64,000 nt of DNA from assembly GCF_019059575.1 (NCBI RefSeq), contig NW_024882968.1, forward strand, positions 62,001-126,000. The letters run 5' to 3'. Below are positions 19,501 through 28,745 of the stretch, piece by piece. Made by a program: the position numbers and the translations under genes. The notes beneath the pieces are model-generated. The model ran no database searches and had not been told where the DNA came from. It worked only from the letters and a program-made list of their open reading frames with translations. The first letter of the stretch is position 1. The number at the start of each line of letters is the position of its first letter. Origin of the DNA: Amphibalanus amphitrite (Eukaryota; Arthropoda; Thecostraca; Balanomorpha; Balanidae).

Positions 19501-21857
19501 TATTTCCAGAAGCCCTGCCTGGACGGATTGGCGCTACTTTTACCGTAGTGTGGCGTCAGACGGACGCACACACGTGACCCGCAAACCTGGTGACGCCGAC
19601 GGCCAATTGTCATTACCTTTTGATCACCTATCTTTTTCTCAGAGACTACAAAAGTATCAAAAAATTGACGAACCGACATAACGCGCTGAAACTCGTCGGC
19701 AGCTATGCCGCCATGATGCACATTATCATTTAGACGCGCGTTGAAATGCTCCAGACGGCTAGCAAACACATACTCTCCGGCATCTTCCGCAGAAATTGGC
19801 CGCAGAAGGCGAGTACCACTAAAGCCGAAACCGCGCGCGCGAATATTCCTATACAGCAGAGGCAGCTGCCAATTTTTGTGCATTGCCTGAAAGATTGATT
19901 GACACCTAGCCGACGAAACTGCATTATACATTCTCATAACTACGCCAGCGTCTATATTTGCGGTGGCGCCGCGCGTCTCCAGAGCCGTAAGAAGAACATC
20001 GGCCGGAGTTCGCACGGGAGCAACTGGCTTAAAGCCGTACTTTAGCGCGTATTCTACGTTAGCATCACCTGACCCAATTGCCAACTGCATTGTGAAAGAA
20101 AAGGCTACACCATCGTCTGTAGTTACGCTTTCCCAAACGACAGACGGCGGCCGCGCCAGCCACGCCGGCACGACCGCTTTATCGTCTACGTTATTCAAAA
20201 TGTGCAAGACGGCGAATGGATCATGCCCTCCCATCCACACGTCATTGCACGCCGTTTCACACTGTTTTATACGCCTATCGTGAGAGTCTGACGCAACGAC
20301 CGATTCAGTCCGAAGACGACGAGGCATCCGCCTTTTGCACCGAACAACCTCTTTCTTCACTGGTGCCGCGTTAGGATTTACTCTACGTGCTTCCGCGGTG
20401 GCTGCCTTGTCGACTTTCAGACGTTTAACTGCACATCCGTCTTTCAGCGACGGTGCTGTACCCCTACCGCTGTGACCCGTGTGGCGAAGTGTACCGTTAA
20501 TTACGCTCACATACAGCTGGTCAATATAAGCAAAGTCACCGGAGGACATGGCCCTATCGAGCTCGGCGGCCATTCGCGCGCGACAAACGGTTGTTTTCCT
20601 ATCGTAGGCAAATTCAAATGTGCGCCGACCACCCTTAGTAAAGCCCGCGTTCCAATTTGTGTACATGTTCTCAATGCGCCTAATGTAGGACTGCTGACAA
20701 GACTGCCACGCCGCGCGCACCTGTGTCTCGACCGCGCTGCGGGACGTGTCCCGTGCCAGCGTTGGGTCCTCGTTGCGCGCCGCGCGGTCAATCCTTTCAG
20801 CCTCAATGCGAAGCTGAACCTGAAGACGATGCAAGAAAGTAGAAAACGATTCACTAATTATATTACGGTGAATGTGAGGATTGGCGTTCGCGCCCCACTC
20901 CGCACGCACAATATGGTACGTGGCGGAGTAACGCACGCGCGCCAACGCAAGGGTGTCCATTTCCCCAATGAACGCTGTGACCCACGAAACGATGCCCGGA
21001 TGCTTAAGGGTGTTGGCAAATCGAGCGTGTAAATACTGCTCGTCACTAAGTGTTTCGCTGGCGGCTGCGCCGTCAGACAGACGATGAATAGCGGGATGGT
21101 GGTTATACGGGACGGCCCTAGTTTGCCAAAGATGAACTACGAGCGGAATGTCACCAACCCGCCATGACGGCGGGTCTTCTAGATCACGAATAGCGCCTAT
21201 CATTTCGTGCTTGTGTGCACGCCAAAATGCATCCGAATCATCCAATTTTGTTTGAAAACAGAGCAGAGAGCGAGCCAGCGTGCGGCACAATTGGGGATCG
21301 TCTACTAGCTGCTGTTTTGTGGGGAGACCATCTGGAAAATCGGTCAGATTTAGAGCGACGGTGGCATCGCGATTTGAAGAGTCCCTACTCTTTTGGTTGC
21401 TTATTACAAATTGTAGCTCAATGTTACCCTCGGATTCTGGCTGCTGGGCTAGCCAGTGCAAATACGTCTGACGCCAAGTCGTTATCGGTTGGCGAATAAG
21501 AACAGGCCGCTCCTGAAACGGGTCGGCATCACCAGTTAAAAAGACGTCTGGAAAACAGAGCTGAAAATAGCCGGGCGTCCACTCCGGCAATGGATGTTCG
21601 CGGTCGGCCGGAGGCATGCTAATACGGTGCAAGGCTGTCTGTGCCAGTCCTCGCTGACGAATGTCCTCCGGCCGTTCACTTTCGGGTGCGGCAACGCCGC
21701 CTACCGCCACGCCGCTGGCTCCGCCCTCGTCATTACCAAATTCACGGCTTAGAATTTCGAGTTCCTCGCAGCACATCAGCAGAAGCGTAGAACCGCGAGG
21801 AACAGTGCCTGCCGCCTCGTCTTCGACGGACGGCGCTAACAACCAGTGACGCTCCAC
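16545..21857 (-). CDS. Helitron Rep/helicase (HUH endonuclease + Pif1-type helicase)
   Basis: Predicted rolling-circle transposase. Residues are numbered from the GTG at 21857. The Rep domain shows PHIH (residues 327-330), the HUH metal-binding motif, after a KHPGIVSW segment typical of Helitron Rep. YALKYGFK at 603-610 supplies the two catalytic tyrosines Y603 and Y607 in the YxxKYxxK pattern. The helicase has GDPGAGKS (K1047), APTGCASF, DEFSM (D1133, E1134), GDPAQIFPIGD, AFTGFKGQGATL and VVSRVKHPKHMY: Pif1/RecD-type motifs I to VI in order. An acidic Ser/Asp stretch lies before the helicase, and the C-terminus is a basic KR-rich tail, probably nuclear targeting. The frame opens at a TAA at 21894-21896 with no ATG until codon 28 (21776), so the start is uncertain; initiation at 21776, frameshift from ORF1 or splicing are all possible. 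No C-terminal endonuclease domain was seen. Confidence 0.88.
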   Translation of the reverse strand: MERHWLLAPSVEDEAAGTVPRGSTLLLMCCEELEILSREFGNDEGGASGVAVGGVAAPESERPEDIRQRGLAQTALHRISMPPADREHPLPEWTPGYFQLCFPDVFLTGDADPFQERPVLIRQPITTWRQTYLHWLAQQPESEGNIELQFVISNQKSRDSSNRDATVALNLTDFPDGLPTKQQLVDDPQLCRTLARSLLCFQTKLDDSDAFWRAHKHEMIGAIRDLEDPPSWRVGDIPLVVHLWQTRAVPYNHHPAIHRLSDGAAASETLSDEQYLHARFANTLKHPGIVSWVTAFIGEMDTLALARVRYSATYHIVRAEWGANANPHIHRNIISESFSTFLHRLQVQLRIEAERIDRAARNEDPTLARDTSRSAVETQVRAAWQSCQQSYIRRIENMYTNWNAGFTKGGRRTFEFAYDRKTTVCRARMAAELDRAMSSGDFAYIDQLYVSVINGTLRHTGHSGRGTAPSLKDGCAVKRLKVDKAATAEARRVNPNAAPVKKEVVRCKRRMPRRLRTESVVASDSHDRRIKQCETACNDVWMGGHDPFAVLHILNNVDDKAVVPAWLARPPSVVWESVTTDDGVAFSFTMQLAIGSGDANVEYALKYGFKPVAPVRTPADVLLTALETRGATANIDAGVVMRMYNAVSSARCQSIFQAMHKNWQLPLLYRNIRARGFGFSGTRLLRPISAEDAGEYVFASRLEHFNARLNDNVHHGGIAADEFQRVMSVRQFFDTFVVSEKKIGDQKVMTIGRRRHQVCGSRVCVRLTPHYGKSSANPSRQGFWKYARDIVLWCEPCLLAEDLMPSQQASPAEVCIHWICRYHRLLSTGLDVPAFVRRYHNHFHPSDANDDSSASESSDSDDPDPEDQVVLEQNEPVEPEANATRLPDRFYQTALDAMLGNRGDYRSADDGEANCVPGVAAAGIANPAGFDFQADWLGDRPVNPDLVRRNYRRLVASGTGDVAHAPLAALSGRQRVLSAVLKRYLTQQREFACSRRQWDTYDRQVKQWRLAGSSRQVPPVRPDIVDLRQTPPKALRAFLLGDPGAGKSFTLRSAVHQLSEMLGDDFAKWTDVVKLSAPTGCASFHMAHGATTIHRLYAISVGQTGDEPLAEDSRRFLQLCDSLSTELGLIIFDEFSMIQRRMIRWVMQRLGQAGVNMDHIGVLFVGDPAQIFPIGDVPIWSLRQRSDDGNACCEASILGMASFRELFRMPALDTLPGYETWRKTLGVNRADLSDRVRAEVARFRAAAYDGDYETVYLNEVRRTVENDEVAAKFTKEILPSMRYGKATPEKIQWLKENCATTEDLSADPAWKCAITLHGYHWFSEWAANRSTVESDNARALVNFAADRSAHVMAVNSQHMPARKAQKLQKLSAKEFRAVPSVLFACRGLPLMLLENVAPSFGLFNGSQVEFVGPLYLEDDLLVTISRRDFAEKVRVEGVTLVEPIDTPHSDRENVYQVPVGSVIVKVNGNDLEGNCLDELVATADPVKLVLRTPKCAPHLPEFIVVRVPGYTANGGQNVLGIEDADDLVPIRAVKRGRASRKKGSAVSEVNCSEFRVGFPLEGGSAFTGFKGQGATLSRVEVKVKEWVGNPGFWTVVVSRVKHPKHMYIPETEWPTAQEINVQRLNDDVIEAEIFERQMRINAAKTWRLYVEIEGGAEWSREQNLIADYVHRAWRQHHVQDVGEIVLQCLAASGRHVEMVEVVAVINKMLATEESLILARPIYLTQSKHRQLEMSVPKRKRSSTGAKRPASTSVSRGRPAKRGRKTGRPAQ

Positions 21858-21868
21858 CGCGCACTGAA

Positions 21869-24800
21869 CTACGTGTCGTATCGTATCGTTACGTTAACAT
21901 CGTCATCGTCGCCCGACCCGTCGTCCCGTGAGTCCCTGACAGCATTGCAAATTTCATCCCAAAGATTTTTCAAGCAAGTCTCGCTCGTGTCCGCGCCCTC
22001 ACCCCCGTGCTCCAGGGAGTAGCTGGTGCGGAGTATGTCCGCCATCGGAAAGCCCGACTCTAGCCAGTTAACAAACTGATTAAAATGTAAAACTTTATTT
22101 ACGCGCGCGTGAACCTCATCTACGTTAAGTACGCGCAGACCGTGTGGCTGGCAGGGACGGTTGCGTTCGGGAAGGCGACTCTGAAGCTCCCGCAAATTTT
22201 CATTGGAAAATGGCACCCACTGCTCGGCCACGAAGCGATAGAAGGGCCGCGTGTTTCGCGGATTGTACTTGCACGGCATTAGCCTTTCCATGAGGTGCCT
22301 AGCTTTTAGAATTGTCTCCATGTTAACCATAGCCTCGCAATGGGTGCCGTCACGCCTGTTTTGCTGAACGACAATGAACGGCAGCTGGGCAAAATCGTAC
22401 CAAGGCAGACGCGCGGCTTGGACGGGACGCTTCATGGGATAGCAAATTGATCCGTGCTTTGTGAAAGGTACGTTATTGGCCCTGGATCTGAGCACGGCAA
22501 CAGTAAGATGAACGGGGCGCAGTATCATGGTTTCCGCACGGGTCCACGAATTAACAAAGAGACGGTACTCATCATCACCATAAACGTCAGTAGACATTAA
22601 ATTTCGTGCAGAATAGGGGCAAATGTGAGTCCGGGGACCATTTAGCTCCTCAGAATCCTGACTATCGCCGGCAACGTCTGCCATATCGGCAGACGCACCG
22701 GCCTGTGAAGACGGCAGCGACTGGTCCGTGTCGGACACAAGTGGTCGCGGCACGATGTTATTTAAAGGGTCAATTTGGAATGAGGGGGAACACGTTACGC
22801 AGACGCCTAAGGCCTCGCGGTCGGTTAAAACGGTGCCGTTGGCACCGAAGAATTCCGGATCTAACCTAACCGTACACTTGTTATCTCTACGCAAAATTTC
22901 TGAATTTGACAGCGCGTCGTCTACGATTCCTCCCGGCACGAGCTGGACCATGTTACCGCGTTCCGGGACACGAACTACCCAGCCCGGATGCGGCAGCCCT
23001 GGCGTTTGTTTTTTACAAATGATACAACGAACTTGACGAAGCGAATCATACACGGCATGCAAGTCTCTGAGCACCTGCAAAGAGCCTACGGTTAACTCTA
23101 CCGACGGATCCTCGTGGTCAATGCCGTCCCCAATAGGATCGTGCCAAGCCTGACAACACTTGGCCTCGCGCGGAGTGGCCACCGTGAAGCGAGCGGCCGT
23201 GAAAGGTAAGTTCCGCATTGCCTGAAAACGTTTACGGCGCGACATTAAACCTACAGTTACTTTACCTACCGGTGAGGTCCGCGTCACGAGCGAGCCGCGG
23301 TCACGCCACACGACGGATCCCGAATCCCCGCGATGGCAGTAGGAGCCCATAATTTGATTTTCCTCCTTACAATCCCCAGAGTCCAGTACCCGCAATGTCT
23401 GCAGCCGGATGACGGCCGGCGGCAAATGGTCACCGAGCTCGCTGACTGCTAACGCTACCCATGTTGAGGGTTTCTCTTGGCGGCTGCACTGCGCAATGTC
23501 TATGGCTGTGCCGCAGGTAGTACCTACCAGACGGTCACAAGTGAACTTTATGCTTTGTTTCCCACCGGCGTAGGTGTAAGAACCTAACGGATATTTGGCG
23601 GCAGCTCTGCCGTCTATCACGCGAAGTTTATTACATTCACAGCAGCGACGAATGAAAAAGGTTGGGAATTCACGACCTACATCGTCGCTGCTGACGTCTG
23701 CGATCTGCTGAGAACCGGCGAGCGGCGGACGGTTACGACCGCCGCCCGGCGCACTAGCCTGATGTGAAGTAAATTTAAGGTCATAATCTACGCGAGCACT
23801 GTAAGCCCTATCCTCATGGCATTGGGGACCCGCAAAAGTTTCAAAGAGGTGAGTATACCGGGCATGATTTTTCCTAATTTTTTCATGAACCTGCCTGAGC
23901 AGCTGCTCAAAGTGTTGCTCGGACACTGTGTCCGTCTGAGGATTGGCCTGAAATTGCTCCCACCCGTCCCGGCCGTACATATTAGAAAATTCTTCCTGGA
24001 ATGTAGTCTTTCTATAGTACACATACCACCCCCTACCGTAATAGTGAAGCTTAAGCAAGTTGTAGGCGTCCTCCCAACGCTGTGGGCCCTTGAGTGGTTC
24101 CAGACCCTCCTCCTCTACACAGCGGGCGTGTACTGAATAGTAACGGTTAACTTCACCAAGAATTTTCATGAAAAGATACTCGCTGTCAAGGACGTCTGCC
24201 ACTGAGTGACCAGACTTCTTTGCAAAATCTTTAAACCTCAACCATGAATAAAACCTGAAGTTAAGAAAACTACCACGAGACGGGTCGCAAAAGCCCCGCC
24301 TACAAAGATTGCACCAATTAGTCCGACGCCGCTCCCCTATCTCACCGGTTAGATAGGTGATAATCACCTTCGTACTATCCCTGTATGCCCATGGACCGTT
24401 AAGGTCGGATGTTGCGCCTAAAAAATCTGTCTGAACGGATTCTATAACTATATCACTATTGCTGCGCTCTTCAAGCTCTTCGAGCATGGCGCGCGTCAAG
24501 AATGAAACTCTGTTAAAGTCTGAGGGGTTGATTGGTCTAGGTGACAAGGGATGATTTGTATCTGGTGCGCTGTGCACTGATGGTGCACTTTCCCTATCGG
24601 ACTCTACCTCGGGGGGTGCCTGGCACGCGCTGTTATTTGAACCCGTACCCTCCACGATTTTGTCTGCGGGTGTCTCCCTGGCAGCGGCCACCTCCTCATT
24701 TGAAGGAGCGCTGCCAGTCGAGGGGCGCCTAGTAAACCGCCCACGTTTACTTCCCCTTCCCCTACCACTAACATGTGGGACAGTATCATGTGAGGCCGAT

Positions 24801-25969
24801 GATTTATCAGCCGCAGACTGAATAGCTGAAACGATAATATCTAAATCATCAGGGCTTACACTACGCGGAGTAGCCCGCTTTGCTGGTTTCCTACCTCTGT
24901 TTCCCCTACCGTGACCCCGCAAAACGCCACGGGCCCTTCCCCTACCCGGGGGCCTGCCTACAGCAACTGATTCCGGCTGGATCACTACTAACCGCGGGGG
25001 GAACTTGATCTGAGCGGCGCCGTCATCTAGAATATCTACTGTAACAACACGAGATATCCCGGTTTGTTCAGCCCTCCCACCCCTGCCACGACCGCGTTTA
25101 GCCCTACCAACCTCAACCCACGGCGCATCAGCCGGCTTCTGAGCCTCGGAGCCGACAACGGTGCTAGCTTCTGGCTCTTTTGCTGTAACCAGGGGGGACT
25201 GTGCACTATGTGCAGACGGCAGTGTCGGCACTGAGCTCGACACTTGGACGTCAATTTTTTCGGGGACCTCTACAGATGTGGTGGACATTACGGGAGAAGA
25301 TACGACCGGCTCAGATGGAGCCGGGACCGCCTGATTGATGCCTACACTACCTATCACGAGATCGAACGCCTCCTTATGGGAGGCGAACGTCCTTTTCCCC
25401 CTACCCCGCATCGTTTTAACGGTCTTTGCGCGTTTGGAACGGCGCGAGGTAGACACTGGAGGGGTCTTGCCGCTTTCAGTGGAGGGTTTCTCGACCTGCG
25501 TTTCGCGGGCCGCCTGAGATGGCTGAGGGGATGGTGACATCGGCGGCACAGCATAGAGGTCATAGTGACCTCCGTCGATTACCCCCGTGTACCGCACGTG
25601 AATTTCGGGGTGGTCCGGGTTCCCATGGCGCTGCATAACCTGCCCATTGCGCCAGACAACGATCCGGCGCCTCACAACGGCAGCCGCCGCGGTCAGCTCT
25701 GGCTCGGCGCCCCACTCTGCTCTAGGCACCACCCTCCTGTTCAAGTACTCCCCAAAGTCTCCCACGATGAAGCCCTCAAAGTCGGCGCGGTTAGCCCACA
25801 TGTAAGTAACCACCATGAAACGCAACATTTCCGCGTCGATGACCCCACCTCCGACGCCGCGCGAGATAGCATGGAACATACAGTCCCCATCCATGGGCAT
25901 GTTGATGATGTTTAGGTTCTGGGGACCACTTCCCGTTTTGACTACCTCCGCATAGGTGTTGAGCGCCAT
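21869..25969 (-). CDS. Helitron-associated OTU protease / zinc-finger protein (ORF1)
   Basis: 1366 residues from ATG 25969 in a good context (GAAAATGGCG). Residues 18-140 form an OTU cysteine-protease domain: MDGDCMFHAI with Cys30, the WGAEPELTAAA motif, and GGHYDLY with His135. OTU enzymes cleave ubiquitin linkages and are found in animal Helitrons. Residues about 150-480 are low complexity with several RGRG-type blocks, likely nucleic-acid binding. Then come a WCNLCRRGFC zinc-like motif (about 550), a CW-type-finger-like region (CCECNKLRV followed by FTCDRLVGTTC, about 773-815), and YCHRGDSGSVVW with Ser883, which resembles the active-site serine of trypsin-like peptidases. Further CxxC pairs (CIIC, CVTC) follow. 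It ends at TAG 21869-21871, overlapping the Rep-helicase frame by 25 nt. The OTU call is firm; the protease and CW calls are pattern-based. Confidence 0.85.
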   Translation of the reverse strand: MALNTYAEVVKTGSGPQNLNIINMPMDGDCMFHAISRGVGGGVIDAEMLRFMVVTYMWANRADFEGFIVGDFGEYLNRRVVPRAEWGAEPELTAAAAVVRRRIVVWRNGQVMQRHGNPDHPEIHVRYTGVIDGGHYDLYAVPPMSPSPQPSQAARETQVEKPSTESGKTPPVSTSRRSKRAKTVKTMRGRGKRTFASHKEAFDLVIGSVGINQAVPAPSEPVVSSPVMSTTSVEVPEKIDVQVSSSVPTLPSAHSAQSPLVTAKEPEASTVVGSEAQKPADAPWVEVGRAKRGRGRGGRAEQTGISRVVTVDILDDGAAQIKFPPRLVVIQPESVAVGRPPGRGRARGVLRGHGRGNRGRKPAKRATPRSVSPDDLDIIVSAIQSAADKSSASHDTVPHVSGRGRGSKRGRFTRRPSTGSAPSNEEVAAARETPADKIVEGTGSNNSACQAPPEVESDRESAPSVHSAPDTNHPLSPRPINPSDFNRVSFLTRAMLEELEERSNSDIVIESVQTDFLGATSDLNGPWAYRDSTKVIITYLTGEIGERRRTNWCNLCRRGFCDPSRGSFLNFRFYSWLRFKDFAKKSGHSVADVLDSEYLFMKILGEVNRYYSVHARCVEEEGLEPLKGPQRWEDAYNLLKLHYYGRGWYVYYRKTTFQEEFSNMYGRDGWEQFQANPQTDTVSEQHFEQLLRQVHEKIRKNHARYTHLFETFAGPQCHEDRAYSARVDYDLKFTSHQASAPGGGRNRPPLAGSQQIADVSSDDVGREFPTFFIRRCCECNKLRVIDGRAAAKYPLGSYTYAGGKQSIKFTCDRLVGTTCGTAIDIAQCSRQEKPSTWVALAVSELGDHLPPAVIRLQTLRVLDSGDCKEENQIMGSYCHRGDSGSVVWRDRGSLVTRTSPVGKVTVGLMSRRKRFQAMRNLPFTAARFTVATPREAKCCQAWHDPIGDGIDHEDPSVELTVGSLQVLRDLHAVYDSLRQVRCIICKKQTPGLPHPGWVVRVPERGNMVQLVPGGIVDDALSNSEILRRDNKCTVRLDPEFFGANGTVLTDREALGVCVTCSPSFQIDPLNNIVPRPLVSDTDQSLPSSQAGASADMADVAGDSQDSEELNGPRTHICPYSARNLMSTDVYGDDEYRLFVNSWTRAETMILRPVHLTVAVLRSRANNVPFTKHGSICYPMKRPVQAARLPWYDFAQLPFIVVQQNRRDGTHCEAMVNMETILKARHLMERLMPCKYNPRNTRPFYRFVAEQWVPFSNENLRELQSRLPERNRPCQPHGLRVLNVDEVHARVNKVLHFNQFVNWLESGFPMADILRTSYSLEHGGEGADTSETCLKNLWDEICNAVRDSRDDGSGDDDDVNVTIRYDT

Positions 25970-26526
25970 TTTCTTTTCTTTTTATGGAAATACAACTAGA
26001 ACAAAAAGCCAACTGGCTAACTGATCTGCGAACAAGTGCAAATCCAAGCGAGAAAAGGTTCGAAAAAACAAGATGCGTGCAGAAAGGAACTAGAAACTGG
26101 CGCAACAGACGCAACAACAAGAGGAAGTTTGCAGAGTGGCGTCTGGTGGTCAGCCTCTCAGCACTGCTCGGCAGATAGGACAGGACAGGCCTGGAAAAGG
26201 AAACATCCCATCAGGTGTTAGGACCGCTGATAGATGCATCCTCGTGGAGTGCTATCCGTGAAAGGAGAGGTGGGGCACTTGCTGTGAGTTTTAGACACAA
26301 CTGCAAGAAGTATTAGTCGAATAGTGACCGTGTTGCGCACAAAATGCATACACAATACACATGAATAGACCTCTGTCAAGCAGCGTTATGATTTGCAGTG
26401 TCCTTGGACGGTGACGAGAACTAACTGCTAGTATGAATCAGTATGCTGACTGACAAACATTTGCTAACAAAACGAGTAATTCAGCGAGTATTACAAATCA
26501 GTGATCAGTATCAGAAAAATCTCAGA
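25970..26526. other. Upstream flank of the Helitron-like ORFs
   Basis: Should contain the promoter and 5' terminus of the element (minus orientation). I saw no clear TATA box and could not place the TC 5' end. No gene on the plus strand is supported; short frames are antisense shadows. Confidence 0.4.
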
Positions 26527-27743
26527 TACCGTAAAATGGGGTGTTAAGGGACAGTGGGGTGATAAGGGACAGTTGCGTGGGAAAAACTTTGAGTCATGTT
26601 AAGTTCCTAATTTGAGAAGGTTAAATAAAAACTTGAGTGTGGTAGTTGACACTGTTTTGTCCTTGACTATAGGACAAAATGGCAATGTTTTTCATGCAAG
26701 AGATTTGGTTCAAAAATGGTAATGAAAATAATGCTACATTTTCAAAAACTGAGACATCTCCAAAACTCTGTGTGTCCACATAAACTAGTAGGTGTACAGA
26801 TAAAATGAATGCATAGGTGTATTGTCACATGTATTGCACATGTTTCCGGAAAAACTTATACAAATCCACCCATTCATTCATCATCCTCTTCCTCTTTTCC
26901 GGACACATGCATATTTTGAGGTGGATGTGGGGTGCTAAGGGACAGGGAAGAAAAAATAAAAAAATAATATCTAAATATAATTTCATAAAGTTTCCTTACA
27001 GTAGGCATGGAAAACACCAAATTCCGCATAAAATGCTGGCAAGTTCATGCTTTCATCTCTAACACATCTTAAGTTATATGTATAACAAAACACCTCAAAA
27101 CTCCCTTAACACTCTCTTTTACAATGATGGGTCAATGAAGACTGATGTAGGTAAATGTGATGTCATCATACAAATGCCCAAACAAAGACTAGGGCAACAT
27201 AGTGACAAGTGACTAGCTTCAAAATGGGTTTTTGTTGATGACAGAAGAGTACTTTTTGGTTTTGTTTACCTTATAATTAGCACATTTTCCAGAAGCGTAA
27301 ACTGAATTACATGTAATTGGCTGAAAAGGCCATTAGTGGTGAATGAACCTGACTTGTTTTATGACAGAATATGCAAAACATTTCAATGAATAGATTTTGT
27401 GCCCATTCACACCCCAATTGTAGGAATTTGATGACCATTTTTTGGAATATGACATAAAATTGCTTTATCCATTTTCAAACGTTTCGATTGATCCTGAAAC
27501 CATCACGAGAACATTTCTTGGAATAATATAGGTGTCACCCCACATTGGGGTGCTAAGGGACAGTAATGAAAAATAAGAAAAAATAATATGCATGTATATA
27601 TTTTTAAAACTTTAAAGTAGCAGGCATGTAAAGCACCAAATTCAACATAAAATGCTGACAAGTTGATGCTTCTATCCCCAACCCTTCTGGAGTTATATAA
27701 CAAAACACCTCAAAACTGTCCCTTAACACCCCATTTTACGGTA
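26527..27743. mobile_element. 1.2-kb TIR element with TA ends (AAAATGGGGTG family)
   Basis: Perfect 29-bp inverted repeats at 26527-26555 and 27715-27743 (TACCGTAAAATGGGGTG...). If the outermost TA is the target duplication, the element is 26529-27741, typical of Tc1/mariner-like insertions. The motif GGGGTGNTAAGGGACAG recurs inside near 26557, 26930 and 27547. AT-rich interior with no transposase. Confidence 0.85.
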
Positions 27744-28359
27744 ATAGGGGAACAGTTCAAGTCTGCACAATCTGACAAGTTTTTGGTGATTTCCACCTCT
27801 GCACCCTTAAAAAAAAACTGAAGGAAATTCACAAAACAAAAACATGAACATAAGAGAACACATTCTTTAAAGCTTGAAAAGTGAGAGCACACATCAATAC
27901 TTATGATACTTTTCACACAAAACATTTATAAGCTGCACCCAACCACACATCAAGTCAGGTAAGGTTATGTTATGTTAGGTAAGGTTAGGTCAGGTTAGAT
28001 TAGATTTTGTATTTTCTGCTTGTAGGTACCTAGTGTATCTGATTTAGTTAGCAATAAAAACTGCATGAAGTTTTCTGGGTTGAAATATCATGCATTGTTA
28101 CAATATGGTATGGGTTTTACTTAATTTTGAGCCTAGGGTGCAAAAGTGCAATTTCACCACTACCTTGTTGTGCTTTGCGTCAAAACTTTGTTACTTTTGC
28201 AGCAGCAGAAATAAGGTATACACAATGCAAATTTACCATTAGTTATTATAGGTAGGACTACTTAAGAAGGGTCTTAAGCAATATTCATGTTAACTGTTAA
28301 CATCTCTAAAAGACAGTATCAGTAGGGCAGACATAGCATGAGGTTCCATATCTGCGAGA
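27744..28359. other. AT-rich intergenic sequence
   Basis: Contains a short imperfect run of GGTTAGGT-like units (about 27955-28010). It resembles arthropod telomere repeats only loosely and is too irregular to call telomeric. Nothing else recognised. Confidence 0.5.
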
Positions 28360-28745
28360 ATGCATCTTTGTAACCAAGCCAAAATAAAACATACATAACC
28401 TGACCTACAACCTACAGCCTACTTTCTACAACCTAAAACCTATGGCATTAGTAGAGCAGACATCATACAAAAGGCTATGTATCTGCGATAATGCATCTTT
28501 CTAACCAAGCCAAAATAAAACATACCTACATAACCTGACCTACAACCTACAGCCTACTTTCTACAACCTTAAACCTATGGCATTAGTAGAGCAGACATCA
28601 TACAAAAGGCTATGTATCTGCGAAGATGCATCTTTCTAACCAAGCCAAAATAAAACATACATAACCTGACCTACAACCTACAGCCTACTTTCTACAACCT
28701 AAAACCTATGGCATTAGTAGAGCAGACATCATACAAAAGGCTATG
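28360..28745. repeat. About 131-bp tandem repeat, three copies
   Basis: Copies are anchored by AAAATAAAACATAC at 28381, 28512 and 28647, so periods are 131 and 135 bp; the difference is a 4-bp insertion in copy 2. Each contains ACCTGACCTACAACCTACAG and GCATTAGTAGAGCAGACATC. Copies are nearly identical, so expansion is recent. Noncoding. Confidence 0.9.

Larger units (their letters stand above)
16545..25969 (-). mobile_element. Intact two-ORF Helitron-like transposon (ends not located)
   Basis: Two uninterrupted, tandem minus-strand reading frames of 4.1 and 5.3 kb carry the Helitron signature set: HUH endonuclease, paired tyrosines and Pif1-type helicase in one protein, with an OTU-containing companion upstream. 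The coordinates cover only the coding part. The true 5' end should lie above 25969 and the 3' end below 16545. Both frames are intact over 9.4 kb while surrounding repeats are fragmented, so the copy is probably young or recently active. Base composition is more balanced than in the neighbouring AT-rich DNA. Confidence 0.85.

Noticed and set aside
19118-19681. 187-codon plus-strand frame opposite the Rep-helicase gene
   Set aside because: Antisense shadow of the Rep-helicase ORF. The minus frame carries the domain motifs and the plus frame none. Other plus frames within 16.9-25.9 kb are likewise shadows.
27955-28010. Possible TTAGG telomeric repeat
   Set aside because: Units are irregular (GGTTAGGT, GGTAAGGT, GGTTATGT) and only about 55 bp long, in the interior of a repeat-rich region.
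28360-28745. CRISPR-like array
   Set aside because: Repeats of 131 bp are head-to-tail with no unique spacers, and the context is eukaryotic.
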